Origin: Emcibacter sp. SYSU 3D8
GTDB lineage: Bacteria; Pseudomonadota; Alphaproteobacteria; SMXS01
Assembly (NCBI RefSeq): GCF_039655875.1
Contig: NZ_JBBYXK010000003.1
Location: forward strand, 62,001-126,000
DNA: 64,000 bases
Direction: 5' to 3'
Positions 26,162-35,458 of this stretch are shown one piece after another. Both the position numbers and the translations under genes were made by a program. Under the pieces are notes generated by a model. It was not told the DNA's origin. It ran no database searches and saw only the letters and a list, made by a program, of their open reading frames with translations. The first letter of the stretch is position 1; each line of letters begins with the position of its first letter.

Positions 26162-28414
26162 GTGGGGATTGGCAAACTCGTTTTCGGAGCCGTGCTTCTG
26201 GTTGCAGCGGCACTCGCCGGTTGCAGCGAAGAGCGGCCGGTCCTGGAGACGGTCGAGGACGCGCAGCACGCCCGCATCGGCGTGATGACCGGATCGACCG
26301 GCGAGGCCTACGCCAAGCACGCCTTTCCCGACGCCGACATCAAGAGCTTCGACGACATCATGGACGCGGTGGCCGCGGTCAAGTCCGGCCAGATCGACGG
26401 CATCGTCACCGCCATCTCGACGGCCATCCAGGTGGCAAAGACCAATCCCGAATTCCGCCACCTGGAAGAGCGCCTGACCAACGAGAACACCGCTGCCGCG
26501 CTCCGCAAGGGCAACGACAAGCTGCTTGCCGACGTGAACAGGATCATCTCCGACCTGCGCAATGAGGGCCGCCTGGAGGAGATGAAGGAACGCTGGTTCA
26601 AGGACGATCTCAGCCCGTACAACGAACCGGACATCCAGTTGCCCGAGACCGGCGAGCCGCTGCGCATCGGCGTCGCCGCCACACGGGAGCCGGTCAGTTT
26701 CGTCGACAAGGGTGGCCGGTTCACCGGCTACGATGGCGAGCTGGCACGGCTGTTCGGTCAGCGTCTCGGTCGGCCCGTCGAATTCCACGACATGAAGTTC
26801 ATGGCGCTGATCCCGGCACTGGCCTCGGGCAAGATCGACATGATCGTGACCGGCATGACCGCCACCGACGAGCGCCGCAAGGCGGTCGACTTCACCCAGT
26901 CCTATTTCGCCAATGCCCAGGTGTTGATGACCCGCAAGCCGGACAGGGACGGCGCGGGGCCGATACCGGGCGGGGGCCTGGAACTGCGCTCGCAGGACGA
27001 TTTGGCCGACAAGCGTATCGGCGTGATGATGGGCACGGTCTATGACGGCTACGCGGTGGAGAAATGGCCCAAGGCCGAAATCCTCAACTACCAGTCGTCC
27101 TCCGACCTGGCGCTGGCGCTGGCGACCGGCAAGGTGGATGCCATTCTCTACGATGCCGAACCGCTGCGCGAGATCCTGCGGGAGAGGCCAGACCTGACGA
27201 ATTTCGGTCCGCCGCTGTTCACCTTGCCCATGGGTATCGGGTTCAGGAAGGGCAGCCCGCTACTCGGCGAGTTCAATCGGTTTCTGGCCGAAATCCGCAG
27301 CAACGGGCTCTATGACGACATGACGACGCGGTGGATCGACCACCGCGAGTTCGGCATGCCCCAGATCCGGGCGGATGCGCCGATGGGCAAGATCGTCGTG
27401 GGCGCGACCGGCGGCAGCATGCCGTTCTCGGGCGTGCAGGACGGCGTGATGATCGGCTTCGACATCGAGCTTACCCGGCGCTTCGCCGCCTTCCTTGGCC
27501 GCGACATCGAGATCGCCGACATGGAATTCGGATCCCTGATCGCCGCCGTGGCGGCCGGCAAGGTCGACCTGATCGCGGCCTCCATCTACATCACCGAGGA
27601 ACGCAAGCGGCAGATCGACTTCTCCAATCCCTATTTCGCCATGGAAAGCTGGGTGGCCGTCCGCAAGATCGACGTGGCCGGCACCGATGCGCCGACGGCG
27701 GTTCCCGAGCGGTCTTTCCTGGAGGGCATCGCCGACAGCTTCCAGAGCAATATCATCCATGAAAAGCGCTACCTGCTGCTGTGGGAGGGATTGAAGGTCA
27801 CGGTGCTGATCTCGATCGCCGCAACCCTGTTCGGCACTGCGCTGGGCGCGCTGATCTGCTTCATGCGCATGTCGCACAACACGCTGCTGCAGATACCGGC
27901 CAAGATCTATATCTCGATCCTGCGCGGCATGCCGGTGCTGGTGCTGCTGATGCTGATCTATTATGTGGCGTTCGCCTCGGTGAACATCAGCCCGATCCTG
28001 GTGGCGGTGATCGCCTTCGGCATGAACTTTGCCGCCTATACGGCCGAGATCTACCGCAGCGGCATCGTGGGCATCGACAAGGGTCAGTCCGAGGCGGGCA
28101 TCGCCATGGGGTTCACCAGGCTGCAGGCCTTCATCTACATCGTGCTGCCGCAAACTGTCCGGCGCATCCTGCCGGTGTACAAGGGCGAGTTCATCTCGCT
28201 GGTGAAGATGACCTCGATCGTCGGCTACATCGCCGTGCAGGACCTGACCAAGGCCAGCGACATCATTCGCAGCCGGACCTTCGACGCATTCTTCCCGCTG
28301 GTGATGGTGGCCATCCTATACTTCCTGATCTCGTGGCTGCTGATGCAGTCGCTGGGCTACCTTGAGCGAAAGACCGATCCCCAATATGGGCGCCGGAAGG
28401 CAGGTGCGGCATGA
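26162..28414 (+). CDS. Fused substrate-binding/permease protein of a polar amino acid-type ABC transporter
   Basis: 750 residues, GTG start after a G-rich site. A lipoprotein signal ([14 protein letters not shown] with Cys21) precedes a half binding domain (about 38-148) containing only the second lobe of an SBP_bac_3 module. A full module follows at about 164-392 ([10 protein letters not shown], then [17 protein letters not shown]), then a first-lobe half at 405-505 ([14 protein letters not shown]). The permease, about 535-740, has the EAA loop [11 protein letters not shown]...LPQ and is HisM/GlnP type. The two halves may fold together as a second binding site. The stop overlaps the ATPase gene (ATGA). 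Confidence 0.9.
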   Translation: MGIGKLVFGAVLLVAAALAGCSEERPVLETVEDAQHARIGVMTGSTGEAYAKHAFPDADIKSFDDIMDAVAAVKSGQIDGIVTAISTAIQVAKTNPEFRHLEERLTNENTAAALRKGNDKLLADVNRIISDLRNEGRLEEMKERWFKDDLSPYNEPDIQLPETGEPLRIGVAATREPVSFVDKGGRFTGYDGELARLFGQRLGRPVEFHDMKFMALIPALASGKIDMIVTGMTATDERRKAVDFTQSYFANAQVLMTRKPDRDGAGPIPGGGLELRSQDDLADKRIGVMMGTVYDGYAVEKWPKAEILNYQSSSDLALALATGKVDAILYDAEPLREILRERPDLTNFGPPLFTLPMGIGFRKGSPLLGEFNRFLAEIRSNGLYDDMTTRWIDHREFGMPQIRADAPMGKIVVGATGGSMPFSGVQDGVMIGFDIELTRRFAAFLGRDIEIADMEFGSLIAAVAAGKVDLIAASIYITEERKRQIDFSNPYFAMESWVAVRKIDVAGTDAPTAVPERSFLEGIADSFQSNIIHEKRYLLLWEGLKVTVLISIAATLFGTALGALICFMRMSHNTLLQIPAKIYISILRGMPVLVLLMLIYYVAFASVNISPILVAVIAFGMNFAAYTAEIYRSGIVGIDKGQSEAGIAMGFTRLQAFIYIVLPQTVRRILPVYKGEFISLVKMTSIVGYIAVQDLTKASDIIRSRTFDAFFPLVMVAILYFLISWLLMQSLGYLERKTDPQYGRRKAGAA

Positions 28415-29502
28415 TCCGGGTCGAGCATCTCTCCAAGCGCTTCGGCGACCTTGTCGTCCTTGCCGACATCAACGTGGAGATCGCCAAGGGCGAGGTGGTG
28501 TCGATCATCGGCCCCTCCGGCACCGGCAAGAGCACCTTTCTGCGCTGCCTAAACCTGCTGGACCAGCCCAGCGGCGGGTCGATCTGGATCGACGACAAGG
28601 ACATCCTGGCGCCGGGAGCCGACGTGGCCGGCGTGCGTCAGAAGATGAACATGGTGTTCCAGTCGTTCAACCTGTTCGCCCATCTGTCGGTGCTCGACAA
28701 CCTGACCCTTGCGCCGATCAAGCTGAAGGACGAGAACCGCGCTTCGGCGGAACGCCGCGCGCTCGATCTGTTGCGTCTCGTCGGCCTTGGCGAAAAGGCG
28801 CATGCCTTCCCCGATGAACTGTCCGGCGGCCAGAAGCAGCGCGTCGCCATCGCCCGCTGCCTCGCCATGGAGCCGGAAGTGATCCTGTTCGACGAGCCCA
28901 CCTCAGCGCTCGATCCCACCATGGTTTCCGAAGTGCTGTCGGTAATCCGACGCCTGGCCAAGGAAGGCATGACCATGGTGATCGTCACCCACGAGATGGA
29001 CTTCGCCCGCGACGTGTCGAACCGGGTATTCTACATGGACGAGGGCCTGATCTATGAAGAGGGTCCGCCGTCGCAGATCTTCGACAATCCGCAGCGGGAG
29101 AAAACCTCGGCATTCATCAACCGCATCCGCAGTTATGTCAGCCACATCGCCTCGCCCGATTTCGATCTCTACGCCCTCAATGCCGAGATCGAGACCTTCT
29201 GCGAGAAACATATCGTGCCCCGCGAGGCGCGGCGGAATCTGATGCTGCTGGTCGAGGAAGTGCTGCAGATTCACAAGCCGTGGCTGGTGCGCGGCAGACT
29301 CGACCTGACCGTCTCCTACTCGGAAAAGAACGGCCAGCTGGAACTGGACTGCGAGTGCGACGGTGACGCCGGCAACCAGATGCACCCCGACGAAGGCGAG
29401 GACGGCCTTGAGGCGATGATCATCAATTCGCTGTGCGAGCGCATCGACTACCGGGTTGCTGATGGCCGCAGCCGGCTGGAGTTTCTCGTCAAGCGGACTT
29501 GA
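28411..29502 (+). CDS. Amino acid-type ABC transporter ATPase with GHKL-like C-terminal tail
   Basis: 363 residues, about 110 longer than GlnQ/HisP. Walker [10 protein letters not shown] (34-42), Q-loop in VFQSF, signature LSGGQ (137-141), Walker B VILFDEP (157-163) and H-loop His194 are intact. Residues about 246-363 form an extra domain whose layout ([11 protein letters not shown], a beta pair ending CDGDAGN, and [20 protein letters not shown]) resembles RsbW-type GHKL ATPases but lacks the N-box Asn, so probably does not bind ATP. It is coupled to the fused permease gene, and a strong terminator follows. Confidence 0.9.
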   Translation: MIRVEHLSKRFGDLVVLADINVEIAKGEVVSIIGPSGTGKSTFLRCLNLLDQPSGGSIWIDDKDILAPGADVAGVRQKMNMVFQSFNLFAHLSVLDNLTLAPIKLKDENRASAERRALDLLRLVGLGEKAHAFPDELSGGQKQRVAIARCLAMEPEVILFDEPTSALDPTMVSEVLSVIRRLAKEGMTMVIVTHEMDFARDVSNRVFYMDEGLIYEEGPPSQIFDNPQREKTSAFINRIRSYVSHIASPDFDLYALNAEIETFCEKHIVPREARRNLMLLVEEVLQIHKPWLVRGRLDLTVSYSEKNGQLELDCECDGDAGNQMHPDEGEDGLEAMIINSLCERIDYRVADGRSRLEFLVKRT

Positions 29503-29530
29503 GCCCGTCCGCCCGGATTGCCCGGCGTCC

Positions 29531-29560
29531 GCCCCGGTGGCATGATGACCGGGGCTTTTT
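29531..29560 (+). terminator. Rho-independent terminator of the ABC transporter operon
   Basis: Perfect 8-bp arms GCCCCGGT / ACCGGGGC, loop GGCATGATG, then five T. It lies 28 bases after the ATPase stop, so the ABC operon has two genes. Confidence 0.9.
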
Positions 29561-29627
29561 CCATGCTGGCAGGAAATTGGCACTGCGCATATCGTCAGGC
29601 GAGTCGCCGGCAATGGTGGAGGGCGAG

Positions 29628-30056
29628 ATGACCGATATCTATCGGGGAACCTGCTTCTGCGGCGCCGTGGAGATCGAGGCGGAGGGCGACCCCATGGAAA
29701 TGGGCTACTGCCACTGCGCGTCCTGCCGGGCCTATACGGGAGCACCTTTCGGCGCCTACATGCTGTGGCGCGCCGGCGAGGTCAGGGTCGTCCGGGGCGA
29801 GGCCTATCTGGGCGGCTACAACAAGACCGGTGTCAGTGACCGTCAGTTCTGCACCAAATGCGGCGGCCATGTCATGAGCCGTCATCCCGGCATGGGTCTG
29901 ACCGATGTGCGCGCGGGGGTCATGCAGGGCGTCGCCTTCCGGCCCGCCGTGCATCTGAACTACGCCGAGGCGGTGCTGCCGGTGCGGGACGGACTTCCCA
30001 AACTGAAGGACTTTCCCGCCGAGGCCGGCGGGTCGGGCGAGGTCGTACCCGAATAA
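29628..30056 (+). CDS. GFA (glutathione-dependent formaldehyde-activating-like) zinc protein
   Basis: 142 residues. The zinc-binding set is CFC near the start (TCFCGAVEIEAEG), CHCASC, and CTKC in the last third (QFCTKCGGHVMSR), together with HPGMGLTDVRAGV. GFA/CENP-V proteins carry two zinc sites; some aid S-hydroxymethyl-glutathione formation, though most have unknown roles. The start at 29628 follows a GGAGGG site. It is convergent with the amidohydrolase gene. No formaldehyde genes are nearby. Confidence 0.88.
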   Translation: MTDIYRGTCFCGAVEIEAEGDPMEMGYCHCASCRAYTGAPFGAYMLWRAGEVRVVRGEAYLGGYNKTGVSDRQFCTKCGGHVMSRHPGMGLTDVRAGVMQGVAFRPAVHLNYAEAVLPVRDGLPKLKDFPAEAGGSGEVVPE

Positions 30057-30063
30057 CAGGGGT

Positions 30064-30927
30064 TCAGCCCTTCTTCCAGTTCAGCAGCGCACGGACCGTG
30101 CCGCCCATCAATTGGGCCTTTTCGGCGTCGCTCAGTTCGGGGTTGTCGCGGATGTAGTGCACCAGTTCGCCCCAGGTCTCGCCGGTCTGGTTGCCGCCGT
30201 GGTCGCTCGCCCACATCACCCGGTTCGCGCCAAAGGCATCGAGCGCGCGGCGCAGATAGGGCCGCAGCCCGATGGACGGGTAGTCGCGCATGCCGAACAT
30301 GCCCTGTGCGTGGCTCCATTTCAGCGCCACATTGGGATGGACGGCCAGCTTCAGAACCTCGTCGAAATAGGTCACGTCGGGGCCGGCGTGCTCCTGGCCC
30401 GGCGTGGGCGCGTCCAGGAAACTGACATTGGCCTCGATGGGCATGCCGCAATGATCGACGACGAACTGGAGCCGCGGGAATTTCTGCAGGTAGCGCGGCA
30501 TCAGGTCCACGTGCCCGGCGATGAACACGAAGACGGGCTGACCGATCTGTTCGGCAAGGGCGAACAGGCGGTCATAGGCGCCGCTTTCGAACGCCGCCAG
30601 TTCCGTTGCCGTCAGCGCGGGCAGGATGCGGATGGCGCGGCAATGGGGCGCGTCTTTGGACATGCGGATGAGGCTGTCGGCTTCAGGGTCGAGCCGGTCG
30701 ATGCGCAGCACGTAGGAAAAGCGATCAGGATGCAGCCAGGCCGCCAGTTCGGCGGTGGGGCTGGTGACCCGGTAGGCGCCGTTCGGCAGGGTGTATCCGG
30801 GGCCCCAATTGTCCAGTCCCCAGAATTCGTCGGCCAGCACGGCGCCGATGCCCAGCGCGTCCATGGCGGCGAGCGTCCGGTCTATACCGCCGGGGCCGAA
30901 GTGAATCTGCGAATCGACGATGTCCAT
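30064..30927 (-). CDS. Amidohydrolase-family TIM-barrel protein
   Basis: 287 residues of the Amidohydro_2 type (PF04909). It starts MDIVDSQIHFGPGG, where DSQIH stands in for the usual DxHxH, so a metal ligand is changed. VFVIAGHVDLMPRYLQKF, QFVVDHCGMP, and MWASDHGGNQ carry the remaining His/Asp positions. Relatives hydrolyse 2-pyrone-4,6-dicarboxylate or decarboxylate aromatic acids. The start overlaps the upstream NTF2-like gene stop by one base (TGATG), so it is coupled to an operon of Rieske, SDR, NTF2-like and amidohydrolase genes. Confidence 0.84.
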   Translation of the reverse strand: MDIVDSQIHFGPGGIDRTLAAMDALGIGAVLADEFWGLDNWGPGYTLPNGAYRVTSPTAELAAWLHPDRFSYVLRIDRLDPEADSLIRMSKDAPHCRAIRILPALTATELAAFESGAYDRLFALAEQIGQPVFVFIAGHVDLMPRYLQKFPRLQFVVDHCGMPIEANVSFLDAPTPGQEHAGPDVTYFDEVLKLAVHPNVALKWSHAQGMFGMRDYPSIGLRPYLRRALDAFGANRVMWASDHGGNQTGETWGELVHYIRDNPELSDAEKAQLMGGTVRALLNWKKG

Positions 30928-31490
30928 CAGCGTTCCAGCAGCCGGCTGACCACGCCCCAGGACGGATCCGTCTCATCCCATTTGCCCAGCGCTTCCGGCG
31001 GGCTGCGCGACAGGCCGCCATCCGTATAGTCCAGGTCCTGGATCCAGTCATAGACGCCCGTGCGGCGCGCGATACGCCAGCCCGGACCCCGATTTTCGAA
31101 ACGATCGATATAGCGTCCGCCGACAATCGACACGTATTGCTCGCCGGGCCGGTTGTAATACAGGCCGTTGGTGTTGAGGCCGGGCGGATAGTCGGCCGGC
31201 ACCACGTGGTAGCCGTTGACGTAGGTCTCCACCTGGGCGGTGTCGCCTTTCAGCTCGATCAGGATATTGGCCACCATGTGATGGGTCGGCCCCAATGGAT
31301 CGACGATCGAGCGGGCGGCCTTGACGAAGCCGCGCCAGTCGCCGCCGATATCGCCGAAGCCATAGCGGGCGTCGTCATGGAACACATGCTCCATCAACTC
31401 CCAGCGTCGCCGGTCCAGCGCGTGGCAGTAAAGGTGCAGGATCCGGTGAATATCCGATTCGGCGGCAAGGCGTGCGAGCGTATCGGTCAC
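30927..31490 (-). CDS. NTF2/SnoaL-like protein
   Basis: 187 residues if started at the GTG at 31490, whose GTGA overlaps the SDR stop; an upstream ATG at 31523 is possible. A SnoaL_4-type cone is visible: LHLYCHALDRRRWELMEHVF, THHMVANILIELKGDTAQVE, GGRYIDRFENRGPGWRIARR. The fold is that of Rieske beta subunits and of isomerases. Its place in the Rieske1 operon suggests a small subunit or a downstream dehydratase. It is a paralogue of the exported protein at 24.9 kb. Confidence 0.82.
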   Translation of the reverse strand: MTDTLARLAAESDIHRILHLYCHALDRRRWELMEHVFHDDARYGFGDIGGDWRGFVKAARSIVDPLGPTHHMVANILIELKGDTAQVETYVNGYHVVPADYPPGLNTNGLYYNRPGEQYVSIVGGRYIDRFENRGPGWRIARRTGVYDWIQDLDYTDGGLSRSPPEALGKWDETDPSWGVVSRLLER

Positions 31491-32179
31491 CACGGATGCT
31501 CGTCGCCGGTCCACTTCAGCCACTTGCCGTTGTCGGCGGGCGTCAGGGCAGTGATCACCTTCATGACATCGGCCGCCGCGTCGGGCGGGTCCATGTCGGC
31601 GACCGGCCCGGCCATCTCGGTCCGAATCCAGCCCGGATGGATCAGGGTCACGGTCACGCCCTCGTCCTTCAGCTCGTTGGCGAGGCCCGTCATCAACCGG
31701 TTCAGGCCGGCCTTGGCGCTGGCATAGGAATAGCCGATGACGTGGTCATAGGCCGCCGCCGCGGTCTGACTGGTCATGGTGGCGATGATTTTCCGCTGGC
31801 TCGCGAGCACATTGGGCAGAAATGCCTGGACCACGCGGAATGGCCCCATGGCCATGATGTTGAACTCATGGGCCCAGTTCTCGTAATCCATGTTCTGGAA
31901 GGTCTGGGTGTCGAGACCGCCCCAGACACCGGCGTTGTTGATCAGGATGTCGATCGGGGCGTTGCCGATCTCGCGGGCGCAGGCTTTCACCGATTCCCCG
32001 TCGCCCACATCCATGCGGTGGAGCGTCGCCTTGCCGCCCGACGCGTCGGTGACCTGCTTCAGCTTGTCGGCCGTCTCTGGGTTCCGTGTCGTGGCGTAGA
32101 CGCGGTGGCCGGCATCGGCAAACTGCCTGACCAGTTCATAGCCCAGTCCGCGGGCCGCGCCCGTGATCAGAATATTCAT
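31487..32179 (-). CDS. SDR family oxidoreductase
   Basis: 230 residues. MNILITGAARGLGYELVRQF carries TGxxxGLG, then NNAGVWGG, and YASAK with catalytic Tyr and Lys. The short C terminus (TPADNGKWLKWTGDEHPW) is of the CsgA/sniffer-like type rather than FabG type. It lies 30 bases downstream of the Rieske1 gene and overlaps the NTF2-like gene. It could oxidise a dihydrodiol or alcohol made by the oxygenase; that is inference from context. Confidence 0.88.
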   Translation of the reverse strand: MNILITGAARGLGYELVRQFADAGHRVYATTRNPETADKLKQVTDASGGKATLHRMDVGDGESVKACAREIGNAPIDILINNAGVWGGLDTQTFQNMDYENWAHEFNIMAMGPFRVVQAFLPNVLASQRKIIATMTSQTAAAAYDHVIGYSYASAKAGLNRLMTGLANELKDEGVTVTLIHPGWIRTEMAGPVADMDPPDAAADVMKVITALTPADNGKWLKWTGDEHPW

Positions 32180-32209
32180 GATGTCTCCCCTGACAGTCTT
32201 CGGGCCGGT

Positions 32210-33592
32210 TCAGCGGCCCAGATATTTCTCCAGCGTCCGATGCATGTGCCGGATGCGGATTTCCTGGTAATTGCCCAGCGTGGCGCCGCGCCTGCCGGTC
32301 GTCATCGCGCCCTCCTGGGCGGCTTCCATGTTGCCGGTATCCTGGTCGAAGACGTGTCCCACATAGGGGTCCATGCCGGGCACGATGGTGTAGGATTCTT
32401 CGGCCTTCAGGCGCACCGGCACGGCGGTTTCATAGGCCTCGCCATCGAGCGGCTTGGGCTTCAGGATCACCAGGTCGAACAGCGCCTTGTCGTGCTGCAT
32501 GCCCAGCGGCCGGAAGCGGTAGACGATGGGAAACGACACGCCCGAGAAGAACTGCTGGTTGGGAAACACGAAATAGGCGATCGAGTCGACGATCTCGCTG
32601 TCGCAGACCGCCGACAGGTCGGCGCCGCCCTGGCCTGCCACCATGTCGCGGTAATATTGCGCCATCACCTTTCGCGCTGTGCCGCCTTCGGGCACCAGCA
32701 GCCTGTCGCCCACATCCGACCGGTCGCCGATCAGGAAGGTGTCGAGAATTTCCTGCTCGGTGATGGGTTCTTCCAGGAACACGCTGGGCGATCCGCCCAC
32801 GGCGATCAGCCGGTTCACGTGCTCGCCGTAATAATCGTATTGCGTGTTGGCGTCGCCGCTGGCCCGCATCAACTGGCTGTGGGTTTCCATGACGTGATAC
32901 GCCTCGAGAAACGCTTCCGACGCGACCTTCCAGTTGCAGTGCAGTTCCTTCTGAACGTGCATGGCCACGTAGCGCGCCTCGAACACGGCACTGTCGATGT
33001 GCTCGGGCAGGGGATGCATGTATTCGTGCAGCGGCACCGCATCCGGGTCCAGATTAATGAACACGAAGCCGCCCCAGGTGTCGACGCGTACGGCGTCCAG
33101 CGCGTAGTCGGCCGGATCCACATGGGGAAAATCCCATTCGCAGGGGAACGAGGTCAGCGTGCCTTCCAGGTCCCATGTCCAGCCGTGATAGGGGCAGCGA
33201 ATCCGGCTGCCGCTGCCCTCGCTGAAGGACGGCTTCAGCTTGGTGCCCCGATGCGTGCAGGCGTTGCGGAAGGCCTTGATCGCGCCTGTTTCGGTACGTT
33301 GGACGATCACCGAATAGGGGCCAAAATCATAGACGATGTAGTCGCCGGCTTCGGGAATGTGCTCCTCGCGGCAGGCCCATTGCCATATCTTCGGCCACAG
33401 CAGCTTCAGTTCCTGCTGGAAATAGTCCGGTGAGGTATACCGCTCGAACGGGATAGGGTCGTCGCCCATAAAGGCATAGGACTCGGTGGTCAGATAATCC
33501 GGCGCGGGACGGCTGTCCTGCTGCAGCAGATCCTGCACGCTGATTCCCGGGCACCGTCCTTCGCCCGGCTTCATGTCGGTCATTCGGTTCAT
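32210..33592 (-). CDS. Rieske aromatic ring-hydroxylating oxygenase, alpha subunit (copy 1)
   Basis: 460 residues. The Rieske [2Fe-2S] ligands are Cys112/His114 (CTHRGTKL) and Cys133/His136 (CPYHGW). The mononuclear iron His233 and His238 are in EAYHVMETH. It would hydroxylate an organic substrate using electrons from a ferredoxin/reductase not found in the window. The start at 33592 has a GGAGAG site. Sequence blocks (PFERYTS, WQWACREEHIPE, and a tail YQEIRIRHMHRTLEKYL) are shared with copy 2 at 41.2 kb. It heads an operon with SDR, NTF2-like and amidohydrolase genes, under a TetR-type operator. Confidence 0.93.
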   Translation of the reverse strand: MNRMTDMKPGEGRCPGISVQDLLQQDSRPAPDYLTTESYAFMGDDPIPFERYTSPDYFQQELKLLWPKIWQWACREEHIPEAGDYIVYDFGPYSVIVQRTETGAIKAFRNACTHRGTKLKPSFSEGSGSRIRCPYHGWTWDLEGTLTSFPCEWDFPHVDPADYALDAVRVDTWGGFVFINLDPDAVPLHEYMHPLPEHIDSAVFEARYVAMHVQKELHCNWKVASEAFLEAYHVMETHSQLMRASGDANTQYDYYGEHVNRLIAVGGSPSVFLEEPITEQEILDTFLIGDRSDVGDRLLVPEGGTARKVMAQYYRDMVAGQGGADLSAVCDSEIVDSIAYFVFPNQQFFSGVSFPIVYRFRPLGMQHDKALFDLVILKPKPLDGEAYETAVPVRLKAEESYTIVPGMDPYVGHVFDQDTGNMEAAQEGAMTTGRRGATLGNYQEIRIRHMHRTLEKYLGR

Positions 33593-33624
33593 CGTCTGGT
33601 CTCTCCGTTTCCCCAAGACCTCTT

Positions 33625-33664
33625 TTGTTATTCAACAGTCGTGTAATATAAGTTAGATTGTCAA
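33625..33664 (-). promoter_or_regulatory. Rieske1 promoter with TetR-type palindrome
   Basis: On the minus strand TTGACA (33664-33659) lies 22 bases from the centre (33637) of an imperfect 25-bp palindrome (33625-33649). Its half TTGTTATTCAAC is identical to that of the perfect palindrome at 34556. It also lies upstream of the divergent TetR gene. Confidence 0.7.
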
Positions 33665-33849
33665 TGCGGTTTCTGCCGCTCCTCCAGGTTTCTTTCCTGC
33701 TGAATGGGTCGCGTTTCATCATATCAGGACCACCGCCGGTTGGCATGGATTTGCCTGGCGCGGCGGTGGTGCCCGTAAAACTACTTTCATTTGTGGCGGC
33801 TAATCGGTGACAAAGATGGCACGGCCAATAATTTTCAGGAGTGCGGCAT

Positions 33850-34497
33850 ATGCCCATAATTGTCGATCACGATGAGCGCCGGCACTACATCGCCCGCGTC
33901 GTGGAGCGCGTGATCGCCAAGCAGGGCATGGATGCCGTCACCATCAGGAACGTGGCGCGCGAAGCCGGCTTTCGCTCGACCCTGATCTCCCATTATTTCA
34001 AGGACAAGAAGGACATGCTGACCTTCACCCTGGATTCGATCAGATCCAGGGCAGCGATCCGTGTCGACAAGGAATTTCTCGACAAGAACGACCTGGCGGC
34101 CTGCCTTGAGACCCTGCTTGCCACCAACGAGGACGAATTGTCCGACTGGCAGGCGTGGTTCGGATTCTGGGAAAAGGCCACTTTCGACCCCGAGCTGTCC
34201 GCGGTTCGGCTCGGTGTCGTGGAAGCCACGCACAATACCATCAAGCACCTGCTCGACCGGGCGAAGGGCAGGGGCGAGTTGCCGAGGACGCTGGATTCGG
34301 AATTCCATGCCCGGCGCCTGCAGATTGTGATGAACGGCCTTGCCGCCCACGTTGTGATGCAGCCGGCCGACTGGCCCGCCGAGGCGCAGCGCGCGCTCGT
34401 GAAGGTCGAGATCGAGTTGATGAAGAAGATGCCGAAGCCGCCCGCCGGCACCAAATTGCCCGACTTCAACGTCCCGGCCTTTGCCTACACCCGCTGA
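33850..34497 (+). CDS. TetR-family transcriptional regulator (BetI-like)
   Basis: 215 residues. The helix-turn-helix is DAVTIRNVAREAGFRSTLISHYFKDKKDML, read in parts about residues 26-55, followed by an all-helical ligand domain with WQAWFGFWEKATFDPELSAV, the TetR_C BetI pattern. An ATG at 33850 with CAGGAG upstream is preferred over a GTG at 33841. It is divergent from the Rieske1 operon and next to an SDR gene with a perfect palindrome. It is the only TetR gene in the window and the prime candidate to control the three palindromic promoters. Confidence 0.9.
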   Translation: MPIIVDHDERRHYIARVVERVIAKQGMDAVTIRNVAREAGFRSTLISHYFKDKKDMLTFTLDSIRSRAAIRVDKEFLDKNDLAACLETLLATNEDELSDWQAWFGFWEKATFDPELSAVRLGVVEATHNTIKHLLDRAKGRGELPRTLDSEFHARRLQIVMNGLAAHVVMQPADWPAEAQRALVKVEIELMKKMPKPPAGTKLPDFNVPAFAYTR

Positions 34498-34540
34498 TTC
34501 CATCACCGCCTGAAACGCCGCCGGGCGCGGCAAATTCCCG

Positions 34541-34580
34541 TTGACAGCGCTTGTATTGTTATTCAACTGTTGAATAACAA
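34541..34580 (+). promoter_or_regulatory. SDR promoter with perfect TetR-type palindrome
   Basis: TTGACA at 34541-34546; 22 bases further lies the centre (34568) of a perfect 25-bp palindrome (34556-34580) with arms TTGTTATTCAAC / GTTGAATAACAA. The operator covers the expected -10 region and lies 21 bases before the SDR start. Confidence 0.8.
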
Positions 34581-34601
34581 ACTGTGTAAATGGGGAATTC
34601 G

Positions 34602-35396
34602 ATGAACGGGAAATCGCTTCAGGGCAAGGTTGCCATCGTTACCGGCGCGGGCCGGGGTATCGGCCGCGGCATCGCCATGGCCTACGCCGCCGAAGGCGCC
34701 AAGGTCGCCGTGGTGTCGCGCACACCCTCGACGGTCGAGGCTGTCGCCAGGGAAATCAAGGATGCGGGCGGCGAGGCGATCGGCATCGCCTGCGACGTCG
34801 GCCAGCGCGACCAGGTATTCGCGGCCGTCGACCAGACCGTGAAGGCGTTCGGCACCGTCCACATCCTGGTCAACAACGCCCAGGGCTTCGGCACCGAGGC
34901 CGAGCCGCGCGCCTCGACGGTGTTCATGGCGATGGAGGACACCGACGAGGACGAGTGGGAATACACCTTCCGTACCGGCGCCACGGCCTCGCTGTGGTTC
35001 ATGAAGGCGGTGTTCCCGCACATGAAGGCGCAGTATTATGGCAAGATCATCAACTTCGCCTCCAGCTCGGGTCAGATGGGGTTCCCGGGCAACACCTGCT
35101 ACAACGCCACCAAAGAGGCCATCCGCGCGCTGACGCGGACAGCGGCCAACGAGTGGGGCCAGCACGGCATCACGGTCAACGTGATCAACCCGGCGCTCGA
35201 GACCCGCGCATTCGACGCCTGGAAAACGGCACGTCCCGAATTCGTCGAGGCGCTGAAGGAAAAAATTCCCATGCGCCGTCTTGGCGATCCGGACAAGGAC
35301 GCCGGACCGATCGCCGTGTTCCTGGCCAGCCCCGGCTCCGACTACATGACCGGCGGCACCTTCATGCTCGAAGGCGGCATGCACACGCTGCCCTGA
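34602..35396 (+). CDS. SDR family oxidoreductase
   Basis: 264 residues. VTGAGRGIGRG, NNAQG (in place of NNAG), SSS and YNATK with catalytic Tyr and Lys are all present, with the C-terminal TGGTFMLEGGMHTLP. An ATG at 34602 with GGGGAA upstream is favoured over one four codons earlier. It is the first gene of a rightward group (two SDRs, an EthD-like protein) headed by a TetR-type palindrome. Probable reductase or dehydrogenase acting on the oxygenase product. Confidence 0.9.
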   Translation: MNGKSLQGKVAIVTGAGRGIGRGIAMAYAAEGAKVAVVSRTPSTVEAVAREIKDAGGEAIGIACDVGQRDQVFAAVDQTVKAFGTVHILVNNAQGFGTEAEPRASTVFMAMEDTDEDEWEYTFRTGATASLWFMKAVFPHMKAQYYGKIINFASSSGQMGFPGNTCYNATKEAIRALTRTAANEWGQHGITVNVINPALETRAFDAWKTARPEFVEALKEKIPMRRLGDPDKDAGPIAVFLASPGSDYMTGGTFMLEGGMHTLP

Positions 35397-35422
35397 GCCC
35401 CCCTTCCTGAATTGCTGAACCA

Positions 35423-35441
35423 GCGCGGCCCCAGGCCGCGC
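35423..35441. other. Intercistronic hairpin
   Basis: GCGCGGCC / GGCCGCGC, 8-bp perfect arms with a CCA loop, between the two SDR genes and without a T-tract. It may adjust mRNA stability or partly stop read-through from the first SDR gene. Confidence 0.4.
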
Positions 35442-35458
35442 CATTACGGAGCTTCATC

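Noticed and set aside
31472-33433. 653-codon plus-strand frame opposite the SDR and Rieske1 genes
   Set aside because: It spans two genes with perfect motifs on the other strand and gives His/Gly/Val-rich sequence typical of antisense frames.
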